Assembly (NCBI RefSeq): GCF_000949385.2
Contig: NZ_JYKO02000001.1
Coordinates: 4,829,840 to 4,893,839, forward strand
Length of the DNA stretch: 64,000 nucleotides
Direction: 5' to 3'
Source of the DNA: Pseudomonas sp. LFM046
GTDB lineage: Bacteria > Pseudomonadota > Gammaproteobacteria > Pseudomonadales > Pseudomonadaceae
The notes beneath the pieces are model-generated. The model was not told where the DNA came from, searched no databases, and was given only the letters and a program-made list of their open reading frames with translations. Position 1 is the first letter of the stretch; every line of letters starts with the position of its first letter. The position numbers and the translations under genes are program-made. Positions 47,874 to 58,392 of the stretch are shown in pieces.

Positions 47874-49144
47874 TGCGAACTTTTATCCGAGCCCTCGTCG
47901 AGGGCAAAGAGCTCCTGGGCCACGGCCAGCGCATCGAAGCGACCGTCGGCGGAGAGTTTCTTCAGCTGCACGCTGGGGGCGTGCAGCAGCTTGTTGGTCA
48001 GGCCACGGGCCAGCTGCGCCATCACCTCTTCAGCGGCGGCGCCGTTCTGCAGCAGGCGCTGGGCTTTCGCCAGCTCGTCATCACGCAGACGCTCGGCCTG
48101 CTGGCGGTAGGCACGCAGTACGTCGACCGCTGCCAGTTCACGCAGGCGCTGCATGAAGTCGGTGACGCCGGCGCCCACCAGCTCCTCGGCGGCCAGGGCC
48201 GCGCCCTGGCGGTTCTTGAGGTTCTCCGCAACCACCTCGTGCAGGTCGTCCACGGTATAGAGGTAGACATCGTCCAGCTCGCCCACTTCGGGCTCGATGT
48301 CGCGGGGGACGGCGATGTCCACCATGAAGATCGGCTTGTGCCGGCGCTGCTTCAGCGCCCGCTCCACCGCGCCCTTGCCGAGGATGGGCAGCTGGCTGGC
48401 GGTGGAACTGATGACGATGTCGCTGTGCACCAGTTCCTGGGGCATGTCGGCCAGGAGCACGGCGTGGGCGCCGAACTCCTCGGCCAGGACGCTGGCGCGC
48501 TCCAGGGTGCGGTTGGCGACCACGATGCGCTTCACGCCCTGCTCGTGCAGGTGGCGGGCGACCAGGGTGATGGTTTCGCCAGCGCCGATCAGCAGTGCCT
48601 GGCTGCGGTGCAGGTCGGAGAAGATCTGCTTGGCCAGGCTGACGGCGGCGAACGCCACGGAAACCGGGTTCTCACCGATGGCGGTGTCGGTGCGTACCGT
48701 CTTGGCGGTGCTGAAGGTGGCCTGGAACAGGCGACCGAGCAGCGGGCCGACGGTGCCGGCCTCACGCGCCACGGCGTAGGCGGACTTCATCTGGCCGAGG
48801 ATCTGCGGTTCGCCGAGGACCATGGAGTCCAGCCCGGACGCAACACGCATCATATGACGCACGGCTTCGTCGTCCTGATGCACATAGGCACAGGCACGCA
48901 GCTCTTCCAGGCTAAGGTTGTGGTATCCGGCCAGCCAGGCGAGCACCTCATCGATGCTGGGGTGATCCTGCTCCAGATAGAGCTCGCTGCGGTTGCAGGT
49001 GGAGAGGATGGCCGCCTCGCGGCTGGGCGTGATGCGACACAACTGCTGCAGGGCCTCCACCAACTGCTCGGGGGTGAAAGCCACGCGTTCGCGGACGTCC
49101 ACCGAGGCGGTCTTGTGGTTGATACCAAGAGCAATGAAGGCCAT
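47870..49144 (-). CDS. hemA: glutamyl-tRNA reductase
   Basis: 424 residues. Catalytic cysteine in [12 protein letters not shown] near residue 50, NADPH-binding [17 protein letters not shown] near 189. Makes glutamate-1-semialdehyde, the first committed step of C5 haem synthesis. Heads the operon with prfA, prmC, moeB and murI. Divergent from a TPR lipoprotein gene, with a 186-bp promoter region. Confidence 0.97.
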   Translation of the reverse strand: MAFIALGINHKTASVDVRERVAFTPEQLVEALQQLCRITPSREAAILSTCNRSELYLEQDHPSIDEVLAWLAGYHNLSLEELRACAYVHQDDEAVRHMMRVASGLDSMVLGEPQILGQMKSAYAVAREAGTVGPLLGRLFQATFSTAKTVRTDTAIGENPVSVAFAAVSLAKQIFSDLHRSQALLIGAGETITLVARHLHEQGVKRIVVANRTLERASVLAEEFGAHAVLLADMPQELVHSDIVISSTASQLPILGKGAVERALKQRRHKPIFMVDIAVPRDIEPEVGELDDVYLYTVDDLHEVVAENLKNRQGAALAAEELVGAGVTDFMQRLRELAAVDVLRAYRQQAERLRDDELAKAQRLLQNGAAAEEVMAQLARGLTNKLLHAPSVQLKKLSADGRFDALAVAQELFALDEGSDKSSQ

Positions 49145-49330
49145 GCAGGGTCGCTAACTGAAACGGGAGGGCGCGCAATTGTCCTACTTCACCCGAACGA
49201 CGACAACCACTGCCGATAATTGTCGCCTTGAACAGGTTTTTGCCCGCCGCGGGTTGGGGCGCGCCCCATGTGCTTGCCTGGCGGCTTGTGTCATGATGAG
49301 CCACTCGCTGGTTAGACGCCTTCCGCCTCT

Positions 49331-51061
49331 ATGAATAGATCCCTCGCGTTGCTGGCCGCCCTGCTGTTCCTCGGCGGCTGCCAGAGTTTGACCCACAAGT
49401 CCCCGGACGGCACACCCCCGGTCGAGGGAGGCACCCAGGCCCCAACGCCGGCCAAGCCCGAGGTCTATGGCTCGTTCAGCAGCGAAACCCTCTACGCCCT
49501 GCTCGCCGCCGAACTGGCGGGCCAGCGCAACCGCTTCGACATCGCCCTTGGCAACTACGTCCAGCAGGCCAACGCTACCCAGGACCCGGCCGTGGCGGAG
49601 CGTGCGTTCCGCATCGCCGAGTACCTGGGCGCCGAGCAGGCCGCGCTGGATACCGCGATGATCTGGGCCAAGAACGCCCCGGACAACCTCGACGCCCAGC
49701 GCGCCGCCGCCATCCAACTGGCCCGTGCCGGCCGCTATGACGAAGCCATGGCTTATATGGAGAAAGTGCTCCAGGGCCAGGGCGACACCCATTTCGACTT
49801 CCTCGCCCTCTCCGCCGCAGAAACCGACGCCGACACCCGCGCCGGCCTGCTCCAGAGCTTCGACCGCCTGCTCGCCAAGCACCCCGACAACGGCCAACTG
49901 GTGTTCGGCAAGGCCGTACTGCTGCAACAGGATGGCCGTACCGAGGAAGCACTCACGCTGCTGGAAGGCCTGCCTTCCGATAACAAGGAAATCGCCCCGA
50001 TCCTGCTTCGCGCCCGCCTGCTGCAAAGCCAGAAACGCGGCGACGAGGCCCTGCCCCTGCTGCAAAAGGCCATCAAGCAGCACCCGGACGACAAGCGTCT
50101 GCGCCTGACCTACGCCCGCATGCTCGTGGAGCAGGGTCGCCTGGACGAAGCCAAGTCCGAGTTCTCCGGCCTGGTGCAGCAGTTCCCCGATGACGACGAC
50201 CTGCGCTACTCCCTGGCCCTGGTCTGCATGGAAGGCGAAGCCTGGGACGAAGCCCAGGTCTACCTGGAAGAACTGGTGGATCGCGGCAGCCATCTCGACT
50301 CGGCCCACTTCAATCTGGGTCAGGTCTACGAGAAGCGCGGCGACAAGCAGAGCGCACTGATCGAGTACGCCCTGGTCGGTGCCGGTAACGACTACCTGCC
50401 GGCGCAGATGCGCCAGGTGGAAATCCTGCTGGAAAGCGGCCGCGCCGAAGAGGCCGAAGCGCGTCTGGCCAAGGCCCGCGAGGCCCAGCCCGATTACGCC
50501 ATCCAGCTCTACCTGATCGAAGCCGAGAGCCTGGCCGAGCGCCAGCAGCCGGAACGCGCCTGGAAAGTCATCCACCAGGGCCTGCAGCAATTCCCGGACG
50601 ACCTGAACCTGCTCTACACCCGCGCCATGCTGGCCGAGAAGCGTAACGACCTGGCCCAACTGGAGAAGGACCTGCGCTTCATCATCGAGCGCGAGCCGGA
50701 AAACGCCATGGCGCTGAATGCCCTCGGCTACACGCTGGCCGACCGCACCACGCGCTACGACGAAGCCAAGAAGCTGGTAGAGCAAGCCCACAAGCTCAAC
50801 CCGGACGACCCCGCCATCCTCGACAGCCTCGGCTGGGTGAATTACCGCATGGGCAACCTGGACGAGGCCGAGCGCCTGCTGCGCCTGGCCCTGCAGGAGT
50901 TCCCCGACCACGAAGTGGCCGCCCACCTGGGCGAGGTGCTCTGGGCCCGTGGCAAACAGGTCGAAGCCCGGAAAGTGTGGTCCGATGCCCTGCAGAAACA
51001 ACCCGACAGCAGCATCCTGCGCAACACCCTGCAACGCCTGACAGGCTCGGGAACCCTCTGA
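49331..51061 (+). CDS. tetratricopeptide-repeat lipoprotein (PA4667-like)
   Basis: 576 residues. Lipoprotein signal ending LFLGGC. At least ten TPR-like repeats of about 34 residues (e.g. RLRLTYARMLVEQGRLDEAKSEFSGLV read in parts, and AILDSLGWVNYRMGNLDEAERLLRLA). Probably a periplasm-facing scaffold anchored in the outer membrane. lolB follows 3 bp downstream, so it may be linked to lipoprotein sorting or envelope assembly. No enzymatic motif. Confidence 0.92.
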   Translation: MNRSLALLAALLFLGGCQSLTHKSPDGTPPVEGGTQAPTPAKPEVYGSFSSETLYALLAAELAGQRNRFDIALGNYVQQANATQDPAVAERAFRIAEYLGAEQAALDTAMIWAKNAPDNLDAQRAAAIQLARAGRYDEAMAYMEKVLQGQGDTHFDFLALSAAETDADTRAGLLQSFDRLLAKHPDNGQLVFGKAVLLQQDGRTEEALTLLEGLPSDNKEIAPILLRARLLQSQKRGDEALPLLQKAIKQHPDDKRLRLTYARMLVEQGRLDEAKSEFSGLVQQFPDDDDLRYSLALVCMEGEAWDEAQVYLEELVDRGSHLDSAHFNLGQVYEKRGDKQSALIEYALVGAGNDYLPAQMRQVEILLESGRAEEAEARLAKAREAQPDYAIQLYLIEAESLAERQQPERAWKVIHQGLQQFPDDLNLLYTRAMLAEKRNDLAQLEKDLRFIIEREPENAMALNALGYTLADRTTRYDEAKKLVEQAHKLNPDDPAILDSLGWVNYRMGNLDEAERLLRLALQEFPDHEVAAHLGEVLWARGKQVEARKVWSDALQKQPDSSILRNTLQRLTGSGTL

Positions 51062-51064
51062 TCC

Positions 51065-51682
51065 ATGCGTTTACGTAATCTCCTGGCCGCCGGTGCGCTT
51101 GTCCTGCTCACCGGCTGTGCCGCCCTGGCCCCCCACGAAACCCTCGAAGGCCAGGGCGACGAAGCCACCTGGAATGCCCACAAGGCCCAGGTCACTGCAC
51201 TCGATGGCTGGCAGATCAGCGGCAAAGTCGGCATCCGCGCCCCCAAAGACTCCGGCAGCGGCACCCTGTTCTGGCTACAACGCCAGGACTACTACGACAT
51301 CCGCCTCTCCGGCCCCCTGGGCCGTGGCGCCGCACGCCTGACTGGCCGCCCGGGCAAGATCGAACTGGAAGTGGCCAATCAGGGCCGCTATCAGGCCGAG
51401 TCCCCCGAAGCCCTGCTGGAAGAACAACTCGGCTGGCGCCTGCCGGTGTCCCACCTGCTCTGGTGGGTGCGCGGCCTGCCCGCCCCCGACAGCCGCAGCC
51501 GCCTGACCCTCGATGGCGCCAGCCGCCTGGCCGCCCTGGAACAGGATGGCTGGCAAGTGCAGTACCTGAGTTACGTGGAACAGAACGGCTTTGCCCTGCC
51601 CGAGCGCATCAAGCTCAGTGGCGAGAACCTTGACGTCACCCTGGTGATCAAGGACTGGCAACCGCGTCAGCTCGGCCACTGA
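51065..51682 (+). CDS. lolB: outer-membrane lipoprotein receptor LolB
   Basis: 205 residues. Lipoprotein signal [18 protein letters not shown]. LolB fold strings [10 protein letters not shown]-like [20 protein letters not shown], and [17 protein letters not shown]. Receives lipoproteins from LolA and inserts them in the outer membrane. In operon with the TPR lipoprotein gene upstream and ispE 2 bp downstream. Confidence 0.95.
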   Translation: MRLRNLLAAGALVLLTGCAALAPHETLEGQGDEATWNAHKAQVTALDGWQISGKVGIRAPKDSGSGTLFWLQRQDYYDIRLSGPLGRGAARLTGRPGKIELEVANQGRYQAESPEALLEEQLGWRLPVSHLLWWVRGLPAPDSRSRLTLDGASRLAALEQDGWQVQYLSYVEQNGFALPERIKLSGENLDVTLVIKDWQPRQLGH

Positions 51683-51684
51683 AC

Positions 51685-52536
51685 ATGCAGGACGCGCAAC
51701 TCATCCTGCCGGCCCCGGCCAAGCTCAACCTCATGCTGCACATCCTCGGCCGCCGCGCCGATGGCTATCACGAGCTGCAGACCCTTTTTCAGTTCCTCGA
51801 CCATGGCGACGAACTGGGCTTTTCCCTGCGCCCGGACGGAGCAATCCACCTGCGCACCGAAGTGCCCGGCGTCCCCCATGACAGCAACCTGATCGTCCGC
51901 GCTGCCCGCAAGCTGCAGGCCGAATCCGGCTGCCGGTTGGGCGTCGACATCTGGCTGGACAAGCGACTGCCCATGGGCGGCGGCATCGGCGGCGGCAGTT
52001 CCGACGCCGCCACCACCCTCCTCGCCCTGGACCGCCTGTGGAACCTGGGCTGGAGCGAAGATCGCCTGGCCGCCCTGGGCCTCACGCTGGGCGCAGATGT
52101 ACCGGTCTTCGTGCGCGGTCGCGCGGCGTTCGCAGAGGGGGTCGGCGAGCAGCTGACGCCAGTGGAACTGCCCGAACCGTGGTTCCTCGTCGCAGTTCCG
52201 CAAGTCTTTGTCAGCACAGCAGAAGTTTTCTCCGATCCCGAGTTGACACGGAATACTCCGCCCATTAAAGTTCGCAGCCTTCTTGAGGGGGGCGGTCGAA
52301 ATGACTGTCAGCCGGTGGTCGAGAAGCGTTACCCGGATGTTCGTAACGCGCTGATCTTGTTGAATAAATTCACATCAGCTAGATTGACCGGCACTGGAGC
52401 TTGTGTGTTTGGGAGCTTCCCAAACAAAGGCGATGCTGATAAAGTTCGCCGCCAACTTCCGGCCACTCTGCCAAGCTTTGTTGCCCAAGGCCGCAACATC
52501 TCCATGTTGCACCGCAAGCTTCAAGGGCTGGCTTGA
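51685..52536 (+). CDS. ispE: 4-diphosphocytidyl-2-C-methyl-D-erythritol kinase
   Basis: 283 residues, GHMP kinase. [24 protein letters not shown] start, ATP-binding [20 protein letters not shown] near residue 98, and C-terminal [15 protein letters not shown] step of the MEP isoprenoid pathway. The last third (about 52190-52500) has more AT-ending codons than the rest and carries two promoter-like sequences, suggesting constraint from the downstream tRNA/prs transcription start. Confidence 0.96.
   Translation: MQDAQLILPAPAKLNLMLHILGRRADGYHELQTLFQFLDHGDELGFSLRPDGAIHLRTEVPGVPHDSNLIVRAARKLQAESGCRLGVDIWLDKRLPMGGGIGGGSSDAATTLLALDRLWNLGWSEDRLAALGLTLGADVPVFVRGRAAFAEGVGEQLTPVELPEPWFLVAVPQVFVSTAEVFSDPELTRNTPPIKVRSLLEGGGRNDCQPVVEKRYPDVRNALILLNKFTSARLTGTGACVFGSFPNKGDADKVRRQLPATLPSFVAQGRNISMLHRKLQGLA
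52243..52271 (+). promoter_or_regulatory. sigma-70-like promoter inside ispE
   Basis: TTGACA (52243-52248), 17-bp spacer, TAAAGT (52266-52271). A second candidate, TTGTTG-N17-TAGATT, lies at 52357-52385, and a perfect 8-bp hairpin (GTTTGGGA / TCCCAAAC) at 52407-52425. Any of these could start a transcript for the two tRNA-Gln genes and prs. Confidence 0.55.
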
Positions 52537-52568
52537 GAAGGAATGCAAGGCATTCGGTTGTACGATAC

Positions 52569-52643
52569 AGGGGCGTCGCCAAGCGGTAAGGCAGCAGGTT
52601 TTGATCCTGCCATGCGTTGGTTCGAATCCAGCCGCCCCTGCCA
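52569..52643 (+). tRNA. tRNA-Gln (anticodon TTG), copy 1
   Basis: 75 nt including encoded CCA. Acceptor AGGGGCG / CGCCCCT, anticodon stem GCAGG / CCTGC with loop TTTTGAT, T-loop TTCGAAT. Identical to the copy at 52704-52778. Confidence 0.96.
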
Positions 52644-52703
52644 TTAACCCCACGGGTTATGCGCACAACGAAACGAAGGTCCTGCATAGCAAGTTATACA
52701 CAT

Positions 52704-52778
52704 AGGGGCGTCGCCAAGCGGTAAGGCAGCAGGTTTTGATCCTGCCATGCGTTGGTTCGAATCCAGCCGCCCCTGCCA
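52704..52778 (+). tRNA. tRNA-Gln (anticodon TTG), copy 2
   Basis: 75 nt, base-for-base the same as copy 1, 60 bp downstream. Flanks differ, so duplication is confined to the gene itself. Confidence 0.96.
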
Positions 52779-52864
52779 TACACTTGAAAAGCTGTTCAAA
52801 AGCCCACGGCCTTTGAACGGCTTTTTGATTCATCAGGTCTACCCTCAGCCGGCAGGTACTGCGC

Positions 52865-53806
52865 GTGTCCAAGATGATGGTCTTCACGGGGAACGCCAAC
52901 CCCGATCTGGCGCGTCGCGTCGTTCGTCAACTGCATATTCCCCTCGGTGATGCCTCCGTAGGCAAGTTCTCCGACGGCGAAATCAGTGCTGAAATCAATG
53001 AAAACGTCCGCGGCAAGGACGTCTTCCTGATCCAGCCGACTTGCGCACCGACCAACGATAACCTGATGGAACTGGTCGTGATGGCTGACGCCTTCCGTCG
53101 TTCCTCGGCTTCCCGCATCACCGCGGTCATCCCCTACTTCGGCTATGCCCGCCAGGATCGCCGTCCGCGTTCCGCCCGCGTGGCCATCAGCGCCAAGGTA
53201 GTGGCTGACATGCTGACCGTCGTCGGTATCGACCGTGTACTCACCGTCGACCTGCACGCCGACCAGATCCAGGGCTTCTTCGACATTCCGGTGGACAACA
53301 TCTACGGCTCCCCGGTCCTGGTCGATGACATCGAAGACCAGCGCTTCGAAAACCTGATGATCGTTTCCCCGGACATCGGCGGCGTGGTTCGCGCCCGTGC
53401 CGTGGCCAAGTCCCTGGGCGTTGACCTTGCCATCATCGACAAGCGTCGCCCGAAGGCCAACCAGTCCGAAGTCATGCACATCATCGGCGATGTCGAAGGC
53501 CGCACCTGCGTGCTGGTCGACGACATGGTCGACACCGCTGGCACCCTGGGCCACGCAGCCAAGGCCCTGAAGGACCACGGCGCCGCCAAGGTCTACGCCT
53601 ACTGCACCCACCCGGTGCTGTCCGGCCGTGCCATCGAGAACATCGAAAACTCCGTGCTGGACGAGCTGGTGGTGACCAACACCATCCCCCTGTCCGCCGC
53701 GGCACAAGCCTGCTCGCGTATCCGTCAGCTGGATATCGCGCCGGTTGTGGCTGAAGCGGTTCGCCGCATCAGCAATGAGGAATCGATCAGCGCGATGTTC
53801 CGTTAA
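52865..53806 (+). CDS. prs: ribose-phosphate pyrophosphokinase
   Basis: 313 residues from a GTG ([18 protein letters not shown]). [20 protein letters not shown] near residue 97, PRPP loop [14 protein letters not shown] near 215. Makes PRPP for nucleotide, His and Trp synthesis and for the salvage enzymes (upp, hpt-like) elsewhere in the window. The N-terminal string with AT-richer codons follows the tRNA pair closely; a leader may be shared with the tRNA transcript. Confidence 0.97.
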   Translation: MSKMMVFTGNANPDLARRVVRQLHIPLGDASVGKFSDGEISAEINENVRGKDVFLIQPTCAPTNDNLMELVVMADAFRRSSASRITAVIPYFGYARQDRRPRSARVAISAKVVADMLTVVGIDRVLTVDLHADQIQGFFDIPVDNIYGSPVLVDDIEDQRFENLMIVSPDIGGVVRARAVAKSLGVDLAIIDKRRPKANQSEVMHIIGDVEGRTCVLVDDMVDTAGTLGHAAKALKDHGAAKVYAYCTHPVLSGRAIENIENSVLDELVVTNTIPLSAAAQACSRIRQLDIAPVVAEAVRRISNEESISAMFR

Positions 53807-53820
53807 GGACATCCCTGATG

Positions 53821-53848
53821 AAAGCGCCCCGCTTCGGCGGGGCTTTTT
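53821..53848 (+). terminator. rho-independent terminator after prs
   Basis: Stem GCCCCGC / GCGGGGC with TTCG loop and TTTTTG tail. Confidence 0.92.
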
Positions 53849-53911
53849 GCCCAACCGCCCGGATGCTGGTCGCAAGCATTACGGGCGTTTTGGTTATTTT
53901 GGAGAACTGTA

Positions 53912-54514
53912 ATGACTGATTTTGCCCTGAACGCCTCCGTACGTTCCGACCTGGGGAAAGGTGCGAGCCGCCGCCTGCGTCGTAACGAAGCCCAAGTTCC
54001 CGCTGTTGTATACGGCGGCGAAAAGGCTCCGCAATCCGTAAGCCTGCTGGCCAAAGAACTGGCCAAGCTGCTGGAAAACGAAGCTGCCTTCAGCCACGTG
54101 ATCGCTCTGAACGTTGCCGGTGCTACCGAAACCGTTCTGATCAAGGCCCTGCAGCGTCACCCGTCCAAAGGCTTCGTAGTACACGCTGACTTCCAGCGCG
54201 TAGTTGCCGGCCAGAAACTGACCGCCCACGTACCCCTGCACTTCATCAACGAAGCTACCTCCGTTGGCGTGAAGCAAGGCGGCGGCGAAGTTTCCCACAC
54301 CATCGCTGAAGTCGAAGTCTCCTGCCTGCCGAAAGACCTGCCGGAGTTCATCGAAGTTGACCTGGCCAAGGTCGAAGTCGGTCAGACCCTGCACCTGTCC
54401 GACCTCAAGCTGCCGAAGGGCGTTGAGCTGGTGGCCCTGGCCCACGGCAACGACCTGGCTGTTGCCAACATCCATGCTTCCCGCGTGGTGAAGGAAGAAG
54501 GCGAAGCCGAGTAA
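53912..54514 (+). CDS. rplY: 50S ribosomal protein L25 / general stress protein Ctc
   Basis: 200 residues, the long two-domain (Ctc) form. N-terminal L25 domain: [20 protein letters not shown] and [17 protein letters not shown] bind 5S rRNA. C-terminal TL5 domain (about 100-190): [29 protein letters not shown] in adjacent pieces. ATG with GGAGAAC upstream. pth begins 38 bp after. Confidence 0.96.
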   Translation: MTDFALNASVRSDLGKGASRRLRRNEAQVPAVVYGGEKAPQSVSLLAKELAKLLENEAAFSHVIALNVAGATETVLIKALQRHPSKGFVVHADFQRVVAGQKLTAHVPLHFINEATSVGVKQGGGEVSHTIAEVEVSCLPKDLPEFIEVDLAKVEVGQTLHLSDLKLPKGVELVALAHGNDLAVANIHASRVVKEEGEAE

Positions 54515-54552
54515 TTTCTTACTCTGCGTCAGCCTGAAAAAGGGCCCCTGTA

Positions 54553-55137
54553 GTGACTGCCATTCAACTGATCGTCGGCCTGGGTAATCCAGGCCCCGAA
54601 TACGACCAGACCCGGCATAACGCAGGGGCCCTTTTCGTTGAGCGCCTGGCGGACCGTGAACGCGTCAACCTGAGCCTCGACAAGAAATACTTCGGCCTGG
54701 TCGGAAAATTCTCCCATCAAGGCCGCGATGTTCGTCTGCTGATCCCCACCACCTACATGAACCGCAGCGGCCAGTCCGTGGCGGCCCTGGCTGGGTTCTT
54801 CCGCATTCCCCCCGAGGCCATCCTGGTGGCCCACGACGAACTCGACATGCCCCCCGGCGTCGCCAAGCTCAAGAAAGGCGGCGGCCACGGTGGCCACAAC
54901 GGGTTGCGCGACATCATCGCCCAGCTCGGCAACCAGAATTCGTTCCATCGCCTGCGGCTTGGCATCGGCCATCCGGGGCACAGCAGCCTGGTTTCCGGTT
55001 TCGTGCTCAGCCGCGCCCCGCGCAGCGAGCAGGAACTGCTGGATACCAGCATCGACTTCGCCCTCGGCGTGCTGCCGGAAATGCTCGCCGGTGATTGGAC
55101 CAAAGCGATGCAGAAGCTGCACAGCCAGAAGGCCTGA
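54553..55137 (+). CDS. pth: peptidyl-tRNA hydrolase
   Basis: 194 residues from a GTG ([25 protein letters not shown]); the family always begins at this motif. Catalytic His in TRHNAG near residue 24, and HDELDMPPG plus [13 protein letters not shown]. Frees stalled peptidyl-tRNA. Forms an operon with rplY and ychF. Confidence 0.97.
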   Translation: MTAIQLIVGLGNPGPEYDQTRHNAGALFVERLADRERVNLSLDKKYFGLVGKFSHQGRDVRLLIPTTYMNRSGQSVAALAGFFRIPPEAILVAHDELDMPPGVAKLKKGGGHGGHNGLRDIIAQLGNQNSFHRLRLGIGHPGHSSLVSGFVLSRAPRSEQELLDTSIDFALGVLPEMLAGDWTKAMQKLHSQKA

Positions 55138-55163
55138 AACCACTCCGCGCAGAGGCACATTCC

Positions 55164-56264
55164 ATGGGATTCAATTGCGGCATCGTCGGCCTGCCCAACG
55201 TCGGCAAGTCCACCCTGTTCAACGCCCTGACCAAGTCCGGCATTGCGGCGGAGAACTTCCCCTTCTGCACCATCGAGCCGAACAGCGGCATCGTGCCGAT
55301 GCCCGACCTGCGCCTCAATGCGCTGGCCGAGATCGTCAAGCCCGAGCGCGTGATCCCCACCACCATGGAATTCGTCGACATCGCCGGCCTGGTAGCGGGC
55401 GCGTCGAAAGGTGAAGGCCTGGGCAACAAGTTCCTCGCCAACATCCGCGAAACCGACGCCATCGCCCACGTGGTGCGCTGCTTCGAAGACGAGAACGTCA
55501 TTCACGTCTCCAATAGCGTCGACCCCAAGCGTGACATCGAGATCATCGACCTCGAACTGATCTTCGCCGACCTCGACAGCTGCGAGAAGCAACTGCAGAA
55601 AGTCGCCCGCAACGCCAAGGGCGGCGACAAGGACGCCCTGGCCCAGAAGGCCCTGCTGGAAAAACTCATCCCCCACTTCAGCGAAGGCAAGCCGGCGCGC
55701 TCCCTGCTGAAGAACCTGGGCGACGACGAAAAGCGCCTGGTGCGCGGCTTCCACCTGCTCACCAGCAAGCCGGTGATGTACATCGCCAACGTGGCCGAAG
55801 ACGGCTTCGAGAACAACCCGCACCTGGACGTGGTTAAAGCCATCGCCGAAGAAGAAGGCGCCATCGTGGTGCCGGTGTGCAACAAGATCGAAGCCGAAAT
55901 CGCCGAGCTCGATGACGGCGAAGAGAAGGACATGTTCCTCGAAGCCCTCGGCCTCGAAGAGCCGGGCCTGAACCGCGTGATCCGCGCCGGTTACGACCTG
56001 CTCAACCTGCAGACCTACTTCACCGCTGGCGTGAAGGAAGTCCGCGCCTGGACCGTCCGCGTCGGCGCCACTGCCCCCCAGGCAGCCGCCGTTATCCACA
56101 CCGACTTCGAAAAGGGCTTCATCCGCGCCGAAGTGGTCGCGTATGACGACTTCATCCAGTTCAAGGGTGAAAACGGCGCGAAGGAAGCCGGCAAATGGCG
56201 CCTGGAAGGCAAGGAATACATCGTCAAGGACGGCGACGTTATGCACTTCCGCTTCAACGTCTGA
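55164..56264 (+). CDS. ychF: redox-regulated ATPase YchF
   Basis: 366 residues from ATG 55164. OBG-type P-loop [21 protein letters not shown]2/G3-like [20 protein letters not shown], and NVAEDGF near the NKxD-equivalent (NxxE) site, which accounts for ATP preference. TGS domain at the C-terminus ([21 protein letters not shown] in part). Binds ribosomes, role in stress. Terminator follows. PA4673 slot. Confidence 0.96.
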   Translation: MGFNCGIVGLPNVGKSTLFNALTKSGIAAENFPFCTIEPNSGIVPMPDLRLNALAEIVKPERVIPTTMEFVDIAGLVAGASKGEGLGNKFLANIRETDAIAHVVRCFEDENVIHVSNSVDPKRDIEIIDLELIFADLDSCEKQLQKVARNAKGGDKDALAQKALLEKLIPHFSEGKPARSLLKNLGDDEKRLVRGFHLLTSKPVMYIANVAEDGFENNPHLDVVKAIAEEEGAIVVPVCNKIEAEIAELDDGEEKDMFLEALGLEEPGLNRVIRAGYDLLNLQTYFTAGVKEVRAWTVRVGATAPQAAAVIHTDFEKGFIRAEVVAYDDFIQFKGENGAKEAGKWRLEGKEYIVKDGDVMHFRFNV

Positions 56265-56300
56265 TCCAAGCCGGGGCTCCTCACGGAACCCAATAAACAC

Positions 56301-56335
56301 AAAACCCCTTGAAGCTCGCCGCTTCAAGGGGTTTT
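56301..56335. terminator. bidirectional rho-independent terminator
   Basis: AAAACCCCTTGAAGC / GCTTCAAGGGGTTTT with 5-nt loop, between convergent ychF and the first BCCT gene. Confidence 0.93.
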
Positions 56336-56352
56336 TCCTTTCCGGCGGGCCT

Positions 56353-57918
56353 TTAGTCCGACGTGGCCCGCACCGGTTTGTGGAGAGCGCCAAGCGAAGC
56401 ACGTGGTGCTTCCTCCGGCTGGTCATCCAGCAGCGCCTTCCACAGCGACACGCACAACCCCACCATCACCGCCAGGAACGGCGCGGCGAAGATGATGGCG
56501 GCCGTCTGCAGCGCATTCAGGCCGCCCATCACCAGCAGCACCGAGGCTGCCGCACTGGTCAGCACGCCCCACAGCGCCACCAGCCAGCTCGGCGGCTTCA
56601 GGTTGCCACGGGCACAGAGCATGCCCATGACGATGGCGCCCGCATCAGCCCCCGAGATGAAGAACACGCCCACCAGCAGGATGGCTGCGAACGAGGTCAG
56701 CGCCGCGGCGGGATACTGCGCCAGCAGCATGAACAGCGCCACCGCCGGGCCCTGGTCCTTCACGGCTGCGGCGATGCCGCCGGCGCCTGCCAGCTCCGAG
56801 TACAGCGCCGAGCCGCCCATGATCGCGAACCACACCATCGTCACTCCGCTGGGAATCAGGATCACGCCGACGACGAACTCGCGAACGGTACGGCCGCGCG
56901 AAATTCGCGCGATGAAGGTGCCCACGAAGGGCGCCCAGGAGACCCACCAGGCCCAGTAGAAGATGGTCCAGCCAGCGAGCCACTTGCCGTCACTGAACGC
57001 TGCGGTGCGGAACGACATCGGCACCAGCTCCTGCAGGTATTCGCCTATCGAAGCGACCAGCGTATTGACGATGAACACGGTGGGGCCCACCGCTGCCAGG
57101 AACAACAACAGCACCACCGCGACCCACATGTTCAGATTGCTCAGGAACTGCACGCCCTTACCCACGCCCGAAATCGCGGACAGGATGAAGAGCACCGTCA
57201 TCACGGCGATGATCACCAACGCAATGCTGTTCGATTCGCCGGTGTTCCAGAGGTAGTTCAGGCCGCTGTTGATCTGCTGCGCGCCCAGGCCGAGCGAGGT
57301 GGCGGTGCCGAACAGCGTGGCCAGAACCGCCAGGATGTCGATGGACTTGCCCAGTGGCCCGCGTACGCCCGCTTCACCAATCAGCGGTGTAAAGGCACTG
57401 GAGATCAGGTTTGGCAGCCCCTTGCGGAACGAGAAGTAGGCGATCACCAGGCCGACGATCGCGTAGATCGCCCAGGGGTGAAACGCCCAATGGAAGTAGG
57501 CGTACCCCATTGCGATCTTGGCCGCTTCCCTGGAATGAGGTGCCGCCTGGTCGGCCGGTAGAGTCGAAAAGTGGGTGATCGGCTCGGCCCCCCCCCAGAA
57601 CATGAGCCCAATCCCCATGCCGACGCTGAACATCATCGCGATCCACGACGACGTACTGAACTCGGGTTGTTCGTCGTCCATGCCCAGCTTGATCTGGCCG
57701 AAGCGGCTGAAAGCCAGGAACAGCGCGAAGCAGAGGAAGAATGCGGTGGAGAGGACGAAGCTCCAGCCAAACCAGTCGATGATGGTATTCAGCACCGCCT
57801 GCGCCAACGTCGACAAAGCCTCGGGCCAGATCGCCCCGTAGGTGACCAGCGAGGCCGATATTACGACAGCCCCCCAGAAAACGACCTTGTCGACGGGTGA
57901 TTTGGGTGTCTTGTGCAT
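56353..57918 (-). CDS. BCCT family transporter (betaine/choline/carnitine type) 1
   Basis: 521 residues from ATG 57918 (GAGGAGG upstream; the TTG four codons earlier is unneeded). Twelve membrane segments. The Gly-rich M-G-I-G motif (MFSVGMGIGLMFWGGAEP) is near residue 95, and the Trp-rich substrate motif FYWAWWVSWAPFVGTFIARISRGRT near 320 is read in adjacent pieces. Imports quaternary amines such as glycine betaine by Na+ or H+ symport. Divergent from a second BCCT gene; both lie between ychF and tRNA-Met, where I recall no such genes in PAO1. Confidence 0.95.
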   Translation of the reverse strand: MHKTPKSPVDKVVFWGAVVISASLVTYGAIWPEALSTLAQAVLNTIIDWFGWSFVLSTAFFLCFALFLAFSRFGQIKLGMDDEQPEFSTSSWIAMMFSVGMGIGLMFWGGAEPITHFSTLPADQAAPHSREAAKIAMGYAYFHWAFHPWAIYAIVGLVIAYFSFRKGLPNLISSAFTPLIGEAGVRGPLGKSIDILAVLATLFGTATSLGLGAQQINSGLNYLWNTGESNSIALVIIAVMTVLFILSAISGVGKGVQFLSNLNMWVAVVLLLFLAAVGPTVFIVNTLVASIGEYLQELVPMSFRTAAFSDGKWLAGWTIFYWAWWVSWAPFVGTFIARISRGRTVREFVVGVILIPSGVTMVWFAIMGGSALYSELAGAGGIAAAVKDQGPAVALFMLLAQYPAAALTSFAAILLVGVFFISGADAGAIVMGMLCARGNLKPPSWLVALWGVLTSAAASVLLVMGGLNALQTAAIIFAAPFLAVMVGLCVSLWKALLDDQPEEAPRASLGALHKPVRATSD

Positions 57919-58392
57919 AGGCCTCCTCAAGCTTTGAGCGCTTTTTCTTGTATGTAGCTAAACCTGTCGGCTGGGCGACAGCGGGTATCCCTCAATGGTC
58001 GCGTGGCGCGTGAACGGTCTCTTGCGCATGGACGCTGCCCGCCGATCCAAATGCGACAGGCACGCGTCGACCGGACGATGGCCAAGACGACGGATGCCTG
58101 CTGCCAGACACGCTGGAATCCTCATCCTTGACGCTTCCTGGCAGGGCCTTGGCGGTAATGGATATGCGCCGACGCATGCACTCCGGTATCTATGCGTGCC
58201 CCGCCACTGACCTGATGAGGAGGACTGTGTTGCCGCCAGGTCGTGTCACCCCTTCTGGTGCCACCTCCCGGACCTGGATCGACCAAGGCGACATCCCATG
58301 CAAGGCGTCAAGGCAGCAGGCAACCGCCAACGCCTGGCGCTTCGCTCCAACCCGCAAAGCCTCACCCGTGAACAAGAAAAATGGGGACAACA
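57919..58392. other. 474-bp intergenic region between divergent BCCT genes
   Basis: No convincing gene: short frames here lack a ribosome binding site and protein-like composition. The region holds promoters for both transporters. I see the inverted element CTGTCG...CGACAG (about 57965-57980) and an ACGCATGCA/TATGCGTGC region near 58170-58198 that could be operators, but no recognised motif. Confidence 0.5.

Noticed and set aside
49184-51034. A 616-codon minus-strand frame opposite the TPR lipoprotein
   Set aside because: Mirror of repeated TPR codons; the plus strand has a lipobox and TPR repeats.
57995-58210. Short open frame in the BCCT intergenic region
   Set aside because: No ribosome binding site, no protein-like composition, and a competing frame on the other strand of similar length.
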